Position numbers and translations under genes: made by a program | Source: JAQBVV01 sp965249205 | Lineage (GTDB): Bacteria > Acidobacteriota > Vicinamibacteria > Vicinamibacterales > UBA2999 | DNA length: 64,000 nucleotides | Direction: 5' to 3' | Assembly: GCA_965249205.1 (NCBI GenBank) | Contig: CBDFLL010000004.1 | Coordinates: 310,001-374,000, forward strand | The notes under the pieces: model-generated | The model's database searches: none | The model's input: the letters and a program-made list of their open reading frames with translations, nothing else | What the model was told of the DNA's origin: nothing | Shown here: positions 25,998-34,625 of the stretch, one piece after another | How the letters are laid out: each line of letters begins with the position of its first letter | Position numbering within the stretch: position 1 is the stretch's first letter

Positions 25998-28523
25998 GTG
26001 TTGAGAAAGACCCTGAGCACGAAGGGCCACGTTGTGGGTGTGTCTGCCCATCGACCCCTGCGTGCACTGGTGTGCGCCCCGGGCATGCCTGAATTCGACC
26101 GGGAGAGCGGCTCGAAGCGCGTTTACGATTTCATTCTGTTTTTCCGCGAGGCCGGATGGGATGTCACGTTCGCGCCAAGGCAGGTCGTCGGCCGACCGGA
26201 CAGATACATCCGCCTTCTCGAGAAGGCCGGCGTTGTCGTCCAACCGGCGCAGGGCGACGACATCAGCGAGCTGATTCGGTATGGAGGGTTCGATCTCGCC
26301 TTGCTGGCGTTTTGGCACATCGGCGAGTTGTATACACCTGTGATTCGTGTGCTGTCGCCGCGCACCAAAGTTGTAGTTGATTCGGTCGATCTGCACTTCG
26401 TCCGTAACGCGCGCCTGGCATTCGTGCAACCAGCTGACGACGCGAGACCAGGGCTTCTCGATCCGTCCACCAGTTTCGAGATTGTTCGCGAGTTAAACGC
26501 GTATGCCGCCGCCGATGCTGCATTGACCGTATCGGAAGAGGAAGCCAGGTTGGTCAACCGCCTGCTTGGCGATCAGGCGAACGCGAGTGTCGTTCCCGAT
26601 GGTGAAGACCTGCGGCTCTCCACTCGATCGTTCGGGGCACGTCAGGGGCTTCTGTTCGTCGGCAACTTTCGCCATGCGCCCAACATTGATGCGATCAACT
26701 ACTTGTGCCGCGATGTTCTGCCGCGACTGCCGAAAGCCGTATGGAAAGCGCACCCCATCTCCGTGATCGGCAACGGCGTCAACGACGACGTGCGCCAAGC
26801 CGTGGCGGGCCTGCCGGGTGTGCGGCTGATAGGCTGGGTACGAAGTCTGACTCCGCATCTGGACAAGGCGCGCGTGGCTGTCGTCCCTCTTCGCTACGGC
26901 GCCGGCACCAAACGAAAGCTGATCCAGAGCTTGATGACCGGATTGCCGTCGGTGACCACCACGGTTGGCGCCGAGGGGTTGGGTCTCGAGGATGGCGAGC
27001 ACGCGCTGATCGCGGACGATCCTGATGTCTTCGCGTCGGCCATCGTTCGGCTCCTGAAAGACCGAGCCCTGTGGCAGCGAATCGCGTCCGCAGGGCGAAC
27101 GCACGCCACGGCGACACGCGAGCGGGACCTCGCGCGCCAGAAGTTCTCCGAGATGCTCACGGGAGTGCATGCTACCAGTCGGAAGCGGCCGTTGCTGGCA
27201 GATGCGCGACCCGACGAAGTCCGGAGTTGGCCCGACCGGCGCCGGGGCGAGCCCACGAATCAGTACGACACGCTCATCGAGCGCATCCGCATCGTGGTCG
27301 AGTCCACGCTCCCACAGCACACGTGTGTCGTGGTCGTCAGCAAGGGTGACGAGAAACTGCTCGATTTGGGAAACCGCCGCGGATGGCACTTCCCACAGAC
27401 CACCGATGGCGTGTATGCGGGCCACTATCCACGCGATGGCGCTGCGGCAATCGCTTACCTGGAGACACTTCGCGAGAAAGGAGCGCAGTATCTCCTGCTC
27501 CCGGCGACGGCCCTCTGGTGGCTGGAGTATTACAAGGAGTTCAGGCGCCACCTCGAGCTGCGCTACCGCCTTGTGTGCGATCGGGTCGACACCTGCCGTG
27601 TTTATGGCCTGGACGAGGCACGGGCCGATCTGCAGGTGGTCGCTGCTGCATCGCTGCCCGACGCAGGATCATCGCAGCGATCGGCCGAGGCTGTCGCGCA
27701 GGCAGCCCGCGCGGCGTTCAAACGTGTCAAGCTCGGTGAGCTGAGACCTCAGGTCGTACCCATCCGGCGTGCGTACCATCGGAACAGCCGCGCCCGCCCG
27801 CGGATTCTTGTGGCCGGGGTCTATCTGGCAGATCAGCCGAACACTGTCGAAGACACCGTGGCACGCCTTGCCGAATCGCGGCGGCACCGGGTGGATCAGC
27901 GATGGGTCGCGCTCGGGAGCAAACGGCCTTCCGCCAAGGTTAAGGCCGTCACCGTGCGCCGCGTCGACTCGCCGACGCCGAAGTTCCAAATAATCAACGA
28001 GCTGCTCGCCGACGAAACCCTTTCGAACTATGAACATGTGCTGCTTGTGGACGACGATGTTGTGCTTCCCCACGCGTTCGTCGATCACTTTATCTCGCTA
28101 CAGCGGCATCTCGGCTTCGCGCTCGCTCAGCCGGCGCGCACGAGTCGGTCGTTCATCGACCATCCGATTGTCGAGCAGCAGCGCGGGACCGTCGCGCGCC
28201 AGACGCGCTTCGTGGAAATCGGTCCGGTGGTCAGCTTTCATCGATCGATCTTCGAGGTTGTGTTTCCCTTCGATCTGACCTCGCCCATGGGCTGGGGCTA
28301 CGAAAACGTCTGGTCGGCGCGCCTGACAGAGCGGAAGCAGACGCTGGGTATCATCGACGCCGTGCCGGTCGACCACTCCGTGCGCCCCCCGGTCTCCGGG
28401 TATCGCTGGGAGGACGCGGACCGAGATCGCACCGCACTCTGGCACAAGTACGACGCACCGTCTATGGAGGAGTGTCTCGGGGTGCTGCGCGTCTTCACCG
28501 CGAGCGAGATGGCCAATGCCTAA
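25998..28523 (+). CDS. Multidomain glycosyltransferase (GT-B plus middle domain plus GT-A/DUF707-like)
   Basis: 841 residues in three parts. Residues about 25-390 are a GT-B transferase: PLRALVCAPGMPEFDRESGS, LLFVGNFRHAPNIDAINYL, and RVAVVPLRYGAGTKRKLIQS with the following TVGAEGLGLEDGEHALIADD block. Residues about 430-560 form a middle domain with HTCVVVVSKGDEKLLDLG and YLLLPATALWWLEYYKEF, recurrent in bacterial glycan loci but of unknown function. The C-terminal 240 residues resemble DUF707/GT-A proteins, with the DxD-like LLVDDDVVLPHAFVDHF and FPFDLTSPMGWGYENVW. It may add two sugars in succession during surface glycan assembly. Its 3' end overlaps the next glycosyltransferase gene by eight bases. 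No membrane segment. Confidence 0.8.
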   Translation: MLRKTLSTKGHVVGVSAHRPLRALVCAPGMPEFDRESGSKRVYDFILFFREAGWDVTFAPRQVVGRPDRYIRLLEKAGVVVQPAQGDDISELIRYGGFDLALLAFWHIGELYTPVIRVLSPRTKVVVDSVDLHFVRNARLAFVQPADDARPGLLDPSTSFEIVRELNAYAAADAALTVSEEEARLVNRLLGDQANASVVPDGEDLRLSTRSFGARQGLLFVGNFRHAPNIDAINYLCRDVLPRLPKAVWKAHPISVIGNGVNDDVRQAVAGLPGVRLIGWVRSLTPHLDKARVAVVPLRYGAGTKRKLIQSLMTGLPSVTTTVGAEGLGLEDGEHALIADDPDVFASAIVRLLKDRALWQRIASAGRTHATATRERDLARQKFSEMLTGVHATSRKRPLLADARPDEVRSWPDRRRGEPTNQYDTLIERIRIVVESTLPQHTCVVVVSKGDEKLLDLGNRRGWHFPQTTDGVYAGHYPRDGAAAIAYLETLREKGAQYLLLPATALWWLEYYKEFRRHLELRYRLVCDRVDTCRVYGLDEARADLQVVAAASLPDAGSSQRSAEAVAQAARAAFKRVKLGELRPQVVPIRRAYHRNSRARPRILVAGVYLADQPNTVEDTVARLAESRRHRVDQRWVALGSKRPSAKVKAVTVRRVDSPTPKFQIINELLADETLSNYEHVLLVDDDVVLPHAFVDHFISLQRHLGFALAQPARTSRSFIDHPIVEQQRGTVARQTRFVEIGPVVSFHRSIFEVVFPFDLTSPMGWGYENVWSARLTERKQTLGIIDAVPVDHSVRPPVSGYRWEDADRDRTALWHKYDAPSMEECLGVLRVFTASEMANA

Positions 28524-29511
28524 ACGAGCAGCCAACGGTCCCTTGCTTAGCGTGATCGTGCCGACCCGCGATCGTGCCCGGCTGTTGCGGGGGGCGCTTG
28601 CCAGCCTGGCGCGCCAGACTTTCCGGAAGGGCACGTTCGAGGTTGTTGTCGTCGATGACGGGTCGACCGATGACACGCCAGAGGTGTGTAGGCGGGCGGC
28701 AAGAACGATAGAGCTGCGTTACGTGCGGATCGATCCCGCTGGGATCTCCGCAGCGAAGAATATTGGCATTTTCGTGGCGTCGGCGCCGCTGCTGGTCTTT
28801 TTCGACGACGATGATGTCGCGAGCGGCGATTTGTTGGCGCGACATCTGGAGACCCACCGCGCCCACCCTGCCGAGCATGTCGCGGTGCTGGGCTACACGA
28901 CCTGGGCGCCCAGGCTGCGCGTGACGGCTCTGATGCACTACGTGACCGATGTCGGCGGCTTCCTGTTCTCCTACGGGTCCATTCGGCACGGACAGTGGCT
29001 TGACTACACGTATTTTTGGGGGGGACGGTCGTCGTGCAAGCGTGCGCTGCTCACGCAGCACGGCATCTTCAATCAGGCGTTCCCTTCCATCATCGAGGAC
29101 ATCGAGCTCGGGTACCGATTGACGCGGTTCAACTTGCAGATCATCCATAACAGGAAGGCGGTCCAGTTCATGAACCGCGCCGTCAGCTACGATGACTTTT
29201 GCGCCCGGTGCGAACGGCAGGGACGCGTTCTGGTCATCTTCAGCCGCCTCCATGCCGAGGCACCGGTTCAGAAGTATTGCCAGGTGACAAACGCGAGGGA
29301 GCGATGGTCGGCGATCGAGCCGCGGCTGACCAGTTTGGTTGAGAGAGTGCGAGAACTCGAGGCGACGCTGGCGCGGCCGCGGCGGCGCCGGGACCACGCG
29401 ATGCTCGACGAACTGCACGGGCTGTATCGGTCTACATTCGAGGGGTTCAAGGTCAAGGGCATGGTCGAGGCGTTAGAAGGCGACTCGTGCTTATCCGGTT
29501 GTTTCAGCTAA
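28516..29511 (+). CDS. GT2 glycosyltransferase, 3' end replaced by IS1595 sequence
   Basis: Family 2 glycosyltransferase. LLSVIVPTRDRARLLRGALA, then VVVVDDGSTDDTPEV (nucleotide-sugar Asp), then LLVFFDDDDVASGDLLARHL (metal-binding DxD) and FPSIIEDIELGYRL (catalytic ED) are all present, so the catalytic domain is complete. The natural C-terminus is lost: host sequence ends at 29485 and the last codons (CLSGCFS) come from the IS end. About 320 host-encoded residues remain, close to full length, so activity may persist. Translation is coupled to the preceding gene by an eight-base overlap. Confidence 0.8.
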   Translation: MPKRAANGPLLSVIVPTRDRARLLRGALASLARQTFRKGTFEVVVVDDGSTDDTPEVCRRAARTIELRYVRIDPAGISAAKNIGIFVASAPLLVFFDDDDVASGDLLARHLETHRAHPAEHVAVLGYTTWAPRLRVTALMHYVTDVGGFLFSYGSIRHGQWLDYTYFWGGRSSCKRALLTQHGIFNQAFPSIIEDIELGYRLTRFNLQIIHNRKAVQFMNRAVSYDDFCARCERQGRVLVIFSRLHAEAPVQKYCQVTNARERWSAIEPRLTSLVERVRELEATLARPRRRRDHAMLDELHGLYRSTFEGFKVKGMVEALEGDSCLSGCFS

Positions 29512-30529
29512 CCCCTATATCTTGCGATCAGCCTGGGGGGCGCACGTCCTGCGCGCCGCGAATCCGTCGGGCGGGCGTGGGCGTCCGTCCGGTCCCCAGG
29601 CCCAGCAGGGTCTGAAAGGCGGCCATCGGGTGCCGCCGCCGATTGTGCCGAAACACGAACTCATCGAGGCAGACCTGTAGTTGCGCCTTGCTGACGCCGT
29701 GGTGCGTGCCAATCAACCACTGTTGGCAATTGCCGATGACGCGGTCGGCCAAAGGCACGACGGAGGGCACCCCCCTGTGCAGGGCGCTCCGGATCGGTTG
29801 CGGGCGGGCGACGTGTCTCACGTCAGCGGCCTGGAGCCCATCGAAACTTTTCAGCCCGTCGGTGTAGACCGTCGCCCCCGGCGCAATGTGGTGAGTGACG
29901 AACGCGAGCATCGTCGATTGTTTGAAGTTCGGGATCACGGACATGCGGACCCGACCCGACCGATCCCCGCGTCGTTCCACCGCCACCAGCACCAGCGCGG
30001 CTTTCCGCCCCTTGAGTTGGCGACTGCCGCGCAGGCCGGCCTGGGGCGCGCCCACCCAGGTGTCATCGATCTCCACGTCGCCGTACAAGGGCTCCCGCCC
30101 CGCGTTCACCATCGCGCGCCGCAGCTTGTGCAACAGCAGCCACGCCGTTTCGTACCGCCGCAGGCCCAACTGCCGCTGCAGCAGGAGCGCCGAGAGGCCC
30201 CGCTTGTCGGTAACCGTCAAATAGGCCGCCCAGAACCACACCAGGAGCGGCGTCTTCGTGTTGTGGAGAATCGTCCCGGCGGTCAGCGACACCTGATACC
30301 GGCACGCCGCACATTGCCAGCGCCGGTGTGTGGTCAGGCGATAGCCGCGCGCGTGCCGGCACCGGGGACACACAAAGCCGTCCGGCCAGCGGCACGCCGC
30401 CAAGTAGTCCTGACAGGCCTCGTCGGTCGCAAATTGCCGCTGAAACTCCCGGAGATTCTTCGGAAACGACGGGCGCGCCACGCCGATACACTACCGGTGG
30501 TGGCTTGCTGAAACAACCGGATAAGCACG
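29486..30529 (-). mobile_element. IS1595-family insertion sequence, copy 2
   Basis: Same 1044-bp length and same 23-bp inverted ends as copy 1, in opposite orientation. The flanking octamers AGGCGACT (29478-29485) and AGGCGGGT (30530-30537) agree at only six of eight positions, so the target duplication is imperfect. Either it has mutated or the flanks were brought together by recombination. It truncates the GT2 gene and abuts the hygromycin-kinase-like remnant. Confidence 0.9.
29528..30481 (-). CDS. IS1595-family (ISXO2-like) transposase, copy 2
   Basis: 317 residues, nearly identical to copy 1. Visible differences are FATDEACQ versus FATAEACQ, GYRLTTH versus GYHLTTH, and LQVCLDEF versus LQVYLDEF. 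Zinc ribbon and DDE residues are intact and the frame is uninterrupted. Confidence 0.92.
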   Translation of the reverse strand: MARPSFPKNLREFQRQFATDEACQDYLAACRWPDGFVCPRCRHARGYRLTTHRRWQCAACRYQVSLTAGTILHNTKTPLLVWFWAAYLTVTDKRGLSALLLQRQLGLRRYETAWLLLHKLRRAMVNAGREPLYGDVEIDDTWVGAPQAGLRGSRQLKGRKAALVLVAVERRGDRSGRVRMSVIPNFKQSTMLAFVTHHIAPGATVYTDGLKSFDGLQAADVRHVARPQPIRSALHRGVPSVVPLADRVIGNCQQWLIGTHHGVSKAQLQVCLDEFVFRHNRRRHPMAAFQTLLGLGTGRTPTPARRIRGAQDVRPPG

Positions 30530-30688
30530 AGGCGGGTAGTATGTCCACGGCTAAGGCCAGAATAGACAATGGGAAGCTCATAGAGTTTCTTAATGAGCAC
30601 TTTGCACGCGATATCAGTTCTGTTCAAGCCATCACCGGCGGAGAAGCATCTCAAGGGTTTCTCTTTTCCTCAGAAGGCAGCAACTGTC

Positions 30689-31630
30689 TTAGTTTTCGAC
30701 GTTGACGGGTTGCCATGATTCTTGATGCTTGACCATTGCGTTGAGGATGGTGAGTAGTTTCCGCATCGCGGCCACGAGCGCCACGAGGGGTGGCTTTCCC
30801 GTCGCGCGTAACCGCTGATAAAAGGCTCGGATGACCGGATTGTGTCGCGTGGCCGTCAGCGTGGCCATGTACAGCGGTCTCCGGACGGCGGCCCGACCGC
30901 CCCAGACCACCCGTCGACCCCGCTGCTGCCCGCTGTCGCGATTGAGGGGCGCGACGCCCACGAGACTGGCGATTTGGCGCCGCGAGAGGGCGCCGAGCTC
31001 GGGCAGCAGCGCGATGAGCATGCGTGAGGTGATCGGGCCGACGCCCGGCACGCTGCGCAGCAAATCATCCTTCGCCCGCCAGAGCGGACTGCACTGCAGC
31101 GTGGTGGTGAGATTCGCGTCGGTCTCGTGGAGGCGTCGCTCGAGCCAGCGCACATGCTGCTGCACGCTCGCGTAGACGGACCGGCGGGCCGTGTCCAGGC
31201 GATTCCGCTCAGCCGTGAGCATGTCGACCAGCTGCCGCCGACGAGTAACCAACGCGACGAGCTCTTGCTGGGCGTCGTCGGGCAACGGCCGCACATCGGG
31301 GCGGACGCGCTCCGCAAAGAGCGCCAGTACGGCGGCATCGATCGCGTCCGTCTTGGCCAGGCGGCCGATCGCCTTCGCAAAGGCGCGCACCTGCCGCGGA
31401 TTGATGACAGCGATCGGCACTTGCGCCACGGCGAGCGCCGTGACTACCGCGGTTTCGTACCCGCCCGTGGCTTCCGCCACGACGAGGGCCGGCGCCAACG
31501 CGACCAGGCGAGCCACGAGCGCCGTCAGACCGTCGGGCGTCTGCTCTACTTGCCAGTGCTCCCCCGTGGGCCGCACACTGACGTCGATGTGATCTTTGGC
31601 AATATCGAGTCCGACAAAACAGGGGGGCAT
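30689..31630 (-). CDS. IS110-family DEDD/serine recombinase
   Basis: 313 residues from ATG 31630, where the family's conserved N-terminus (CFVGLDIAKDHIDV) begins; the open frame continues upstream to 31885 only by chance. The RuvC-like DEDD residues are Asp 9, Glu 53 in VVAEATGGYE, and Asp 95 and Asp 98 in KTDAIDA. The C-terminal Tnp domain has SVPGVGPITSRMLIALLPEL and APLNRDSGQQRG with the candidate nucleophile Ser 233. All key residues are present, so the enzyme looks active. IS110 enzymes recombine DNA under guidance of a bispecific RNA. Confidence 0.92.
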   Translation of the reverse strand: MPPCFVGLDIAKDHIDVSVRPTGEHWQVEQTPDGLTALVARLVALAPALVVAEATGGYETAVVTALAVAQVPIAVINPRQVRAFAKAIGRLAKTDAIDAAVLALFAERVRPDVRPLPDDAQQELVALVTRRRQLVDMLTAERNRLDTARRSVYASVQQHVRWLERRLHETDANLTTTLQCSPLWRAKDDLLRSVPGVGPITSRMLIALLPELGALSRRQIASLVGVAPLNRDSGQQRGRRVVWGGRAAVRRPLYMATLTATRHNPVIRAFYQRLRATGKPPLVALVAAMRKLLTILNAMVKHQESWQPVNVEN

Positions 31631-31798
31631 TGGTCCTCCATCACGCAACGCTCCGTGCGCACCCAGCCTTGCGTGATGCGGGCTTCTCGCCCTGGCAACT
31701 GTACGGGCTCTGACGGAGCAAACGGACGCGGCGCCCCTGCTGCCTTGCGGTCTCGACGACCCGGGACTATGCGGGCTACCGCGTCCCGACGTGATGGT
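31631..31798 (-). ncRNA. Candidate IS110 bridge RNA
   Basis: Non-coding stretch between the element's right boundary and the transposase start, the position of the bridge RNA in IS621-type elements. Strong structure is visible: a 10-bp stem CATCACGCAA/TTGCGTGATG (31639-31648 with 31669-31678) and a hairpin at 31762-31788 (CGGGAC/GTCCCG with inner GCGG/CCGC). GCAACTGT at 31695-31702 equals the left target flank at 30680-30687. CGTGATG at 31672-31678 equals the donor end at 31790-31796. Read on the minus strand, the target match comes first and the donor match second, the order of the two guide loops in known bridge RNAs. Confidence 0.5.
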
Positions 31799-32045
31799 AG
31801 TCGTTTCGCGAGATACAAGGACTATGTTATACGAATCAATGGAACCGGCGATGGTTTCAGGAAGGATAAATACGCCTATCAACACTTCCGCTCTGAGGAC
31901 ATTCCCATTCCTGAAACCTTTGCCACGGGAAAGCTAGATGAGTCGCTCCACTATTCAATTAGTGAAAGGGTTCAGGGCAAGACAGTTGGTGCTTTTGGTA
32001 AGTCACAGATTGCCACCTTCATTCCTTCGATGATCAGAACACTAG

Positions 32046-33340
32046 CAGGCTGCTGAAAAACTCCGTGAAATGGGATCGACAGATCGATCCCGGCGTACTA
32101 CCATGCTCCCAACACCGCTGAAGGGAGCCCCATCATGCGCGGACACGATGAGCAAAGCACTCACATGTTCAGCTACCTGTCGCCGGAACAGCGCGTGCCA
32201 GCCGACCATCCGCTCCGCGCGGTTCGCGCGCTGACGGACGAAGCGCTGAGAACGATGTCGCGCAGGTTCGCCGGCCTGTACGCCAACACAGGGCGTCCGT
32301 CGATCCCGCCGGAACAGCTGCTGCGCGCGTTGTTGCTGCAGGTGCTCTACACGGTGCGGAGCGAGCGGCTGCTGATGGAAGAGCTCAATTACAACCTGCT
32401 GTTCCGCTGGTTCGTGGGCTTGAATTTGGACGACCCGGTTTGGCATCCCACCACGTTTACCAAGAATCGCGACCGGCTGCTGGCGGGCGATCTCGCGGCC
32501 GCCTTCTTTGATGCGGTGCAGGCCCACGCGCGGGCGGCCGGGCTGCTCTCGGACGAACACTTCACTGTGGATGGGACCCAATTGGAAGCGTGGGCCAGCC
32601 TGAAGAGCTTTCGGTGCCGGGACGCGGCGGAGAGCGACCCGCCCGATGACCCCGGGAATCCCACGGTCAACTTCCACGGGGAGCGGCGGCGCAACGACAC
32701 GCACCAGTCGACGACCGATCCGGAGGCGATGCTGCCTCGGAAGGGCCAGGGGAAGGAAGCCAAGCTGGCGTATCTGGGCCACGTGCTGCTGGACAATCGA
32801 CAGGGACTTGTCGCCAACGTCTGCGCGACTCACGCGACGGGGACCGCCGAACGCGAGGCAGCGGCGCTGTTGCTGGAGGCCAGCGCGCCGCCGGGCAGCA
32901 CGGTCGGGGCGGACAAGGGCTACGATGTGGCAAGCTTTGTGGCCGCTGTCCGTATCCGGGCCGTCACGCCCCACGTTGCTCAGAAGGTCCGCTGGAGTGC
33001 GATCGATGGCCGGACCACGCGGCATGCGGGCTATCACGTCAGTCAGCGGAAACGGAAACTCGTAGAACAGGTCTTTGGCTGGATGAAGACCGTCGGCGGC
33101 TTGCGCAAACTCCGGCATCGCGGTGTCGCCCTCGTGGATTGGCAGCTTACCTTCGCCGCCACGGTCTATAACTTGGTCCGGCTGCGGAATCTGGAGGCGA
33201 GGTGTCCCTGATCACCGGCCGCGCGTGTCGCCGGCCCCTTGATCGGGGCCAGCGCACAGCCGTGCGCACCGTTGTCGGTCGGTGGTGACTCGCATGATCC
33301 TTAGAAAACGGCCCGATCACCCGGGTTCTTCAGCAGCCTG
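32046..33340 (+). mobile_element. IS5-family insertion sequence, copy 2
   Basis: 1295 bp, same ends as copy 1, orientation reversed. CTAG flanks both sides (32042-32045 and 33341-33344). It marks the 3' limit of the hygromycin-kinase-like remnant. The sequence beyond its right end does not resume that gene recognisably, so the kinase was probably truncated before or at this insertion. Confidence 0.92.
32135..33211 (+). CDS. IS5-family transposase, copy 2
   Basis: 358 residues, identical to copy 1 except LLAGDLAAAFF in place of LLAGDVAAAFF. Full-length, with N-terminal DUF772-like region, FTVDGTQLEAW, GADKGYD and the C-terminal EQVFGWMKTVGGLRKLRHRG block. Confidence 0.93.
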   Translation: MRGHDEQSTHMFSYLSPEQRVPADHPLRAVRALTDEALRTMSRRFAGLYANTGRPSIPPEQLLRALLLQVLYTVRSERLLMEELNYNLLFRWFVGLNLDDPVWHPTTFTKNRDRLLAGDLAAAFFDAVQAHARAAGLLSDEHFTVDGTQLEAWASLKSFRCRDAAESDPPDDPGNPTVNFHGERRRNDTHQSTTDPEAMLPRKGQGKEAKLAYLGHVLLDNRQGLVANVCATHATGTAEREAAALLLEASAPPGSTVGADKGYDVASFVAAVRIRAVTPHVAQKVRWSAIDGRTTRHAGYHVSQRKRKLVEQVFGWMKTVGGLRKLRHRGVALVDWQLTFAATVYNLVRLRNLEARCP

Positions 33341-33390
33341 CTAGATCGGTGGCTGTTAGGGGCGTTTCTTAACACGCACGTTCCCCCCCC

Positions 33391-33464
33391 CGCAGCAGCC
33401 CCGTGATCTGCCGATAGCCATAGCGCCCATACTGGGTCGCCAGCTCGATGATCCGATTGACCAG
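33391..33464 (-). pseudogene. IS3-like OrfB fragment
   Basis: On the minus strand a 24-codon piece reads LVNRIIELATQYGRYGYRQI then TGLLR, the conserved YGxYGYRRI segment near the start of IS3/IS481 integrase-type transposases. Both sides are cut: a run of nine C residues (33383-33391) follows on one side and the SGNH-type gene frame begins on the other. It is a leftover of an older insertion that probably removed the 5' end of the next gene. Confidence 0.65.
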
Positions 33465-33468
33465 TTAG

Positions 33469-34518
33469 CGCCCCAGAACGTGGTGGAAATTCGAATACGA
33501 CGACAACGACTTCGTCATCTTGATTCTGGGCGACTCACAGGCCCAGGGATTCAACCTTTCCTTCGACAAGATGCCCTCGCTGCTATTAGAAAGAGAGTTG
33601 CATCGGTTGGGTTACATGAGCGTCAGGGTTTTCTCCCTCGCTGTCGTCGGACATGGTCAGGATCAGCAACTCCTGATGCTCGAGAAGTACTTCGAGGACC
33701 ATGAATTTCGAGCAGACCTCGTCTTGATGTGGGAGTCGCCCTCCAACGACATCTGGAACAATCTCTTTCCGAATGCGTGGGAGCAGGGAAGTCAACCCAA
33801 ACCGACGTTCGCACTCGTCGAAGGGAAGCTGATCGGGCCGAGCATGGAGATGGGGCAACCGATAGAGCCCATCCTGTCATCGGTGAAGTTGTTCGCACTG
33901 CTGCAGACGGTATTCGCCGCGGGCCCGACCCTCGCCACCTCAGACGCGGCATGGTCGGAGCGATATCTGCCCCCACCTTACGCCCCGGTCGAGCCTCGGC
34001 CGGAACTGGAACCAGTGATGCTCTGGCAGTCGCTGTACAACCGCGGGTGGGGTTTCATGTCCCTGGAGCAGTTCGGAACCGACAAGTCGAACTACGCGAT
34101 TGGATTCGTGCCGGTGAGTCCGAGAATACGATATGCGATCGAATTAATGAATGCCCTCTTGCACCGGACTAAGGAGCTGGTAGAGAGCCGCGGTGGGACG
34201 TTCCTCGCATTCCGCTCCAAGACCAGGACGAGTCTGCTATTCGGACAGGAGATGCACCCCGAGCCGCGACCGTACGTGATTCATGACAAGCTTTTTCGAT
34301 TTTCGTTCAAGCAGGAATGGGACAACATCGACGAGATCAACGAGGGGATCGAGTATTACGACGTCGACTGCGAGGTCGACGACTGGCGCCTGACGCCCGA
34401 GGACTGGCATCTCAACGAAGCCGCAGTCGGCGATGTCGTCAAGAAACTTGCCTCGCTGCTGGCCGAGAAAGAGAAGCTGCCTTCGAGGGCGACCAGACAG
34501 TCAGCCCCACCGGGTTAA
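33469..34518 (+). pseudogene. SGNH/GDSL-type hydrolase lacking its N-terminus
   Basis: The frame is open from just after a TAG at 33466 and the conserved sequence begins abruptly (WWKFEYDDNDFVILILGDSQ). The first recognisable block is therefore already the SGNH motif I (GDS). The first internal ATG (33520) would start at that motif and omit the first strand. The C-terminus has DDWRLTPEDWHLNEAAVGDV, the D-x-x-H block V. Related proteins normally carry an N-terminal membrane anchor and modify cell-surface polysaccharides, for example by O-acetylation. Here an IS3-like remnant borders the break, so the gene is 5'-truncated and part of the decaying glycan locus. Confidence 0.7.
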
Positions 34519-34625
34519 GAATGGTCCGGCGGATCTCCCTCCGCCAACGTCAGCGACTCGCGCCGCCGTGCCTTGTCCCGTAACTCTCGTGCGTCTCGGT
34601 GCGACGCCTGCCTTTCAGGGGACTA

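Larger units (their letters stand above)
30688..31798 (-). mobile_element. IS110-family insertion sequence
   Basis: Boundaries are inferred: a GT dinucleotide at 30686-30687 and again at 31797-31798 allows exact restoration of the interrupted kinase frame, giving an element of about 1.11 kb without inverted ends. Lack of terminal repeats and of a longer target duplication is normal for IS110. The transposase stop lies one base from the left edge, and about 168 bases of structured non-coding sequence precede the transposase, the usual place of the bridge RNA. Confidence 0.75.
30541..32045 (+). pseudogene. Hygromycin-B phosphotransferase-like kinase, N-terminal part only, split by IS110
   Basis: Two pieces of one gene. 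30541-30687 encodes MSTAKARIDNGKLIEFLNEH through GGEASQGFLFSSEGSN. 31799-32045 encodes RYKDYVIRINGTGDGFRKDK, YAYQHFRSEDIPIPETFATG and KLDESLHYSISERVQGKTVG. This matches the N-terminal lobe of APH(4)/Hph kinases (GEESRAFSF, YVLRVN, DGFYKDRYVYRHF, SLTYCISRRAQG in the known enzyme). Removing the IS110 at GT rejoins the frame (AAC TGT AGT CGT TTC GCG). The ATP-binding Lys/Arg region is present, but the catalytic loop (HxDxxxxN) and everything beyond about residue 130 are missing, ending at the IS5 copy. The segment is visibly AT-richer than the host, pointing to transfer. It cannot be functional. Confidence 0.75.

Noticed and set aside
5605..30529. A past inversion between the two IS1595 copies
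   Set aside because: Copy 1 has a perfect 8-bp repeat and its two flanks rebuild the endolysin gene exactly, so the present order is the original one at that site.
30541..32045. A functional hygromycin-resistance gene
   Set aside because: Only about the first 130 of about 340 residues are present, the gene is split by IS110 and the catalytic loop is missing.
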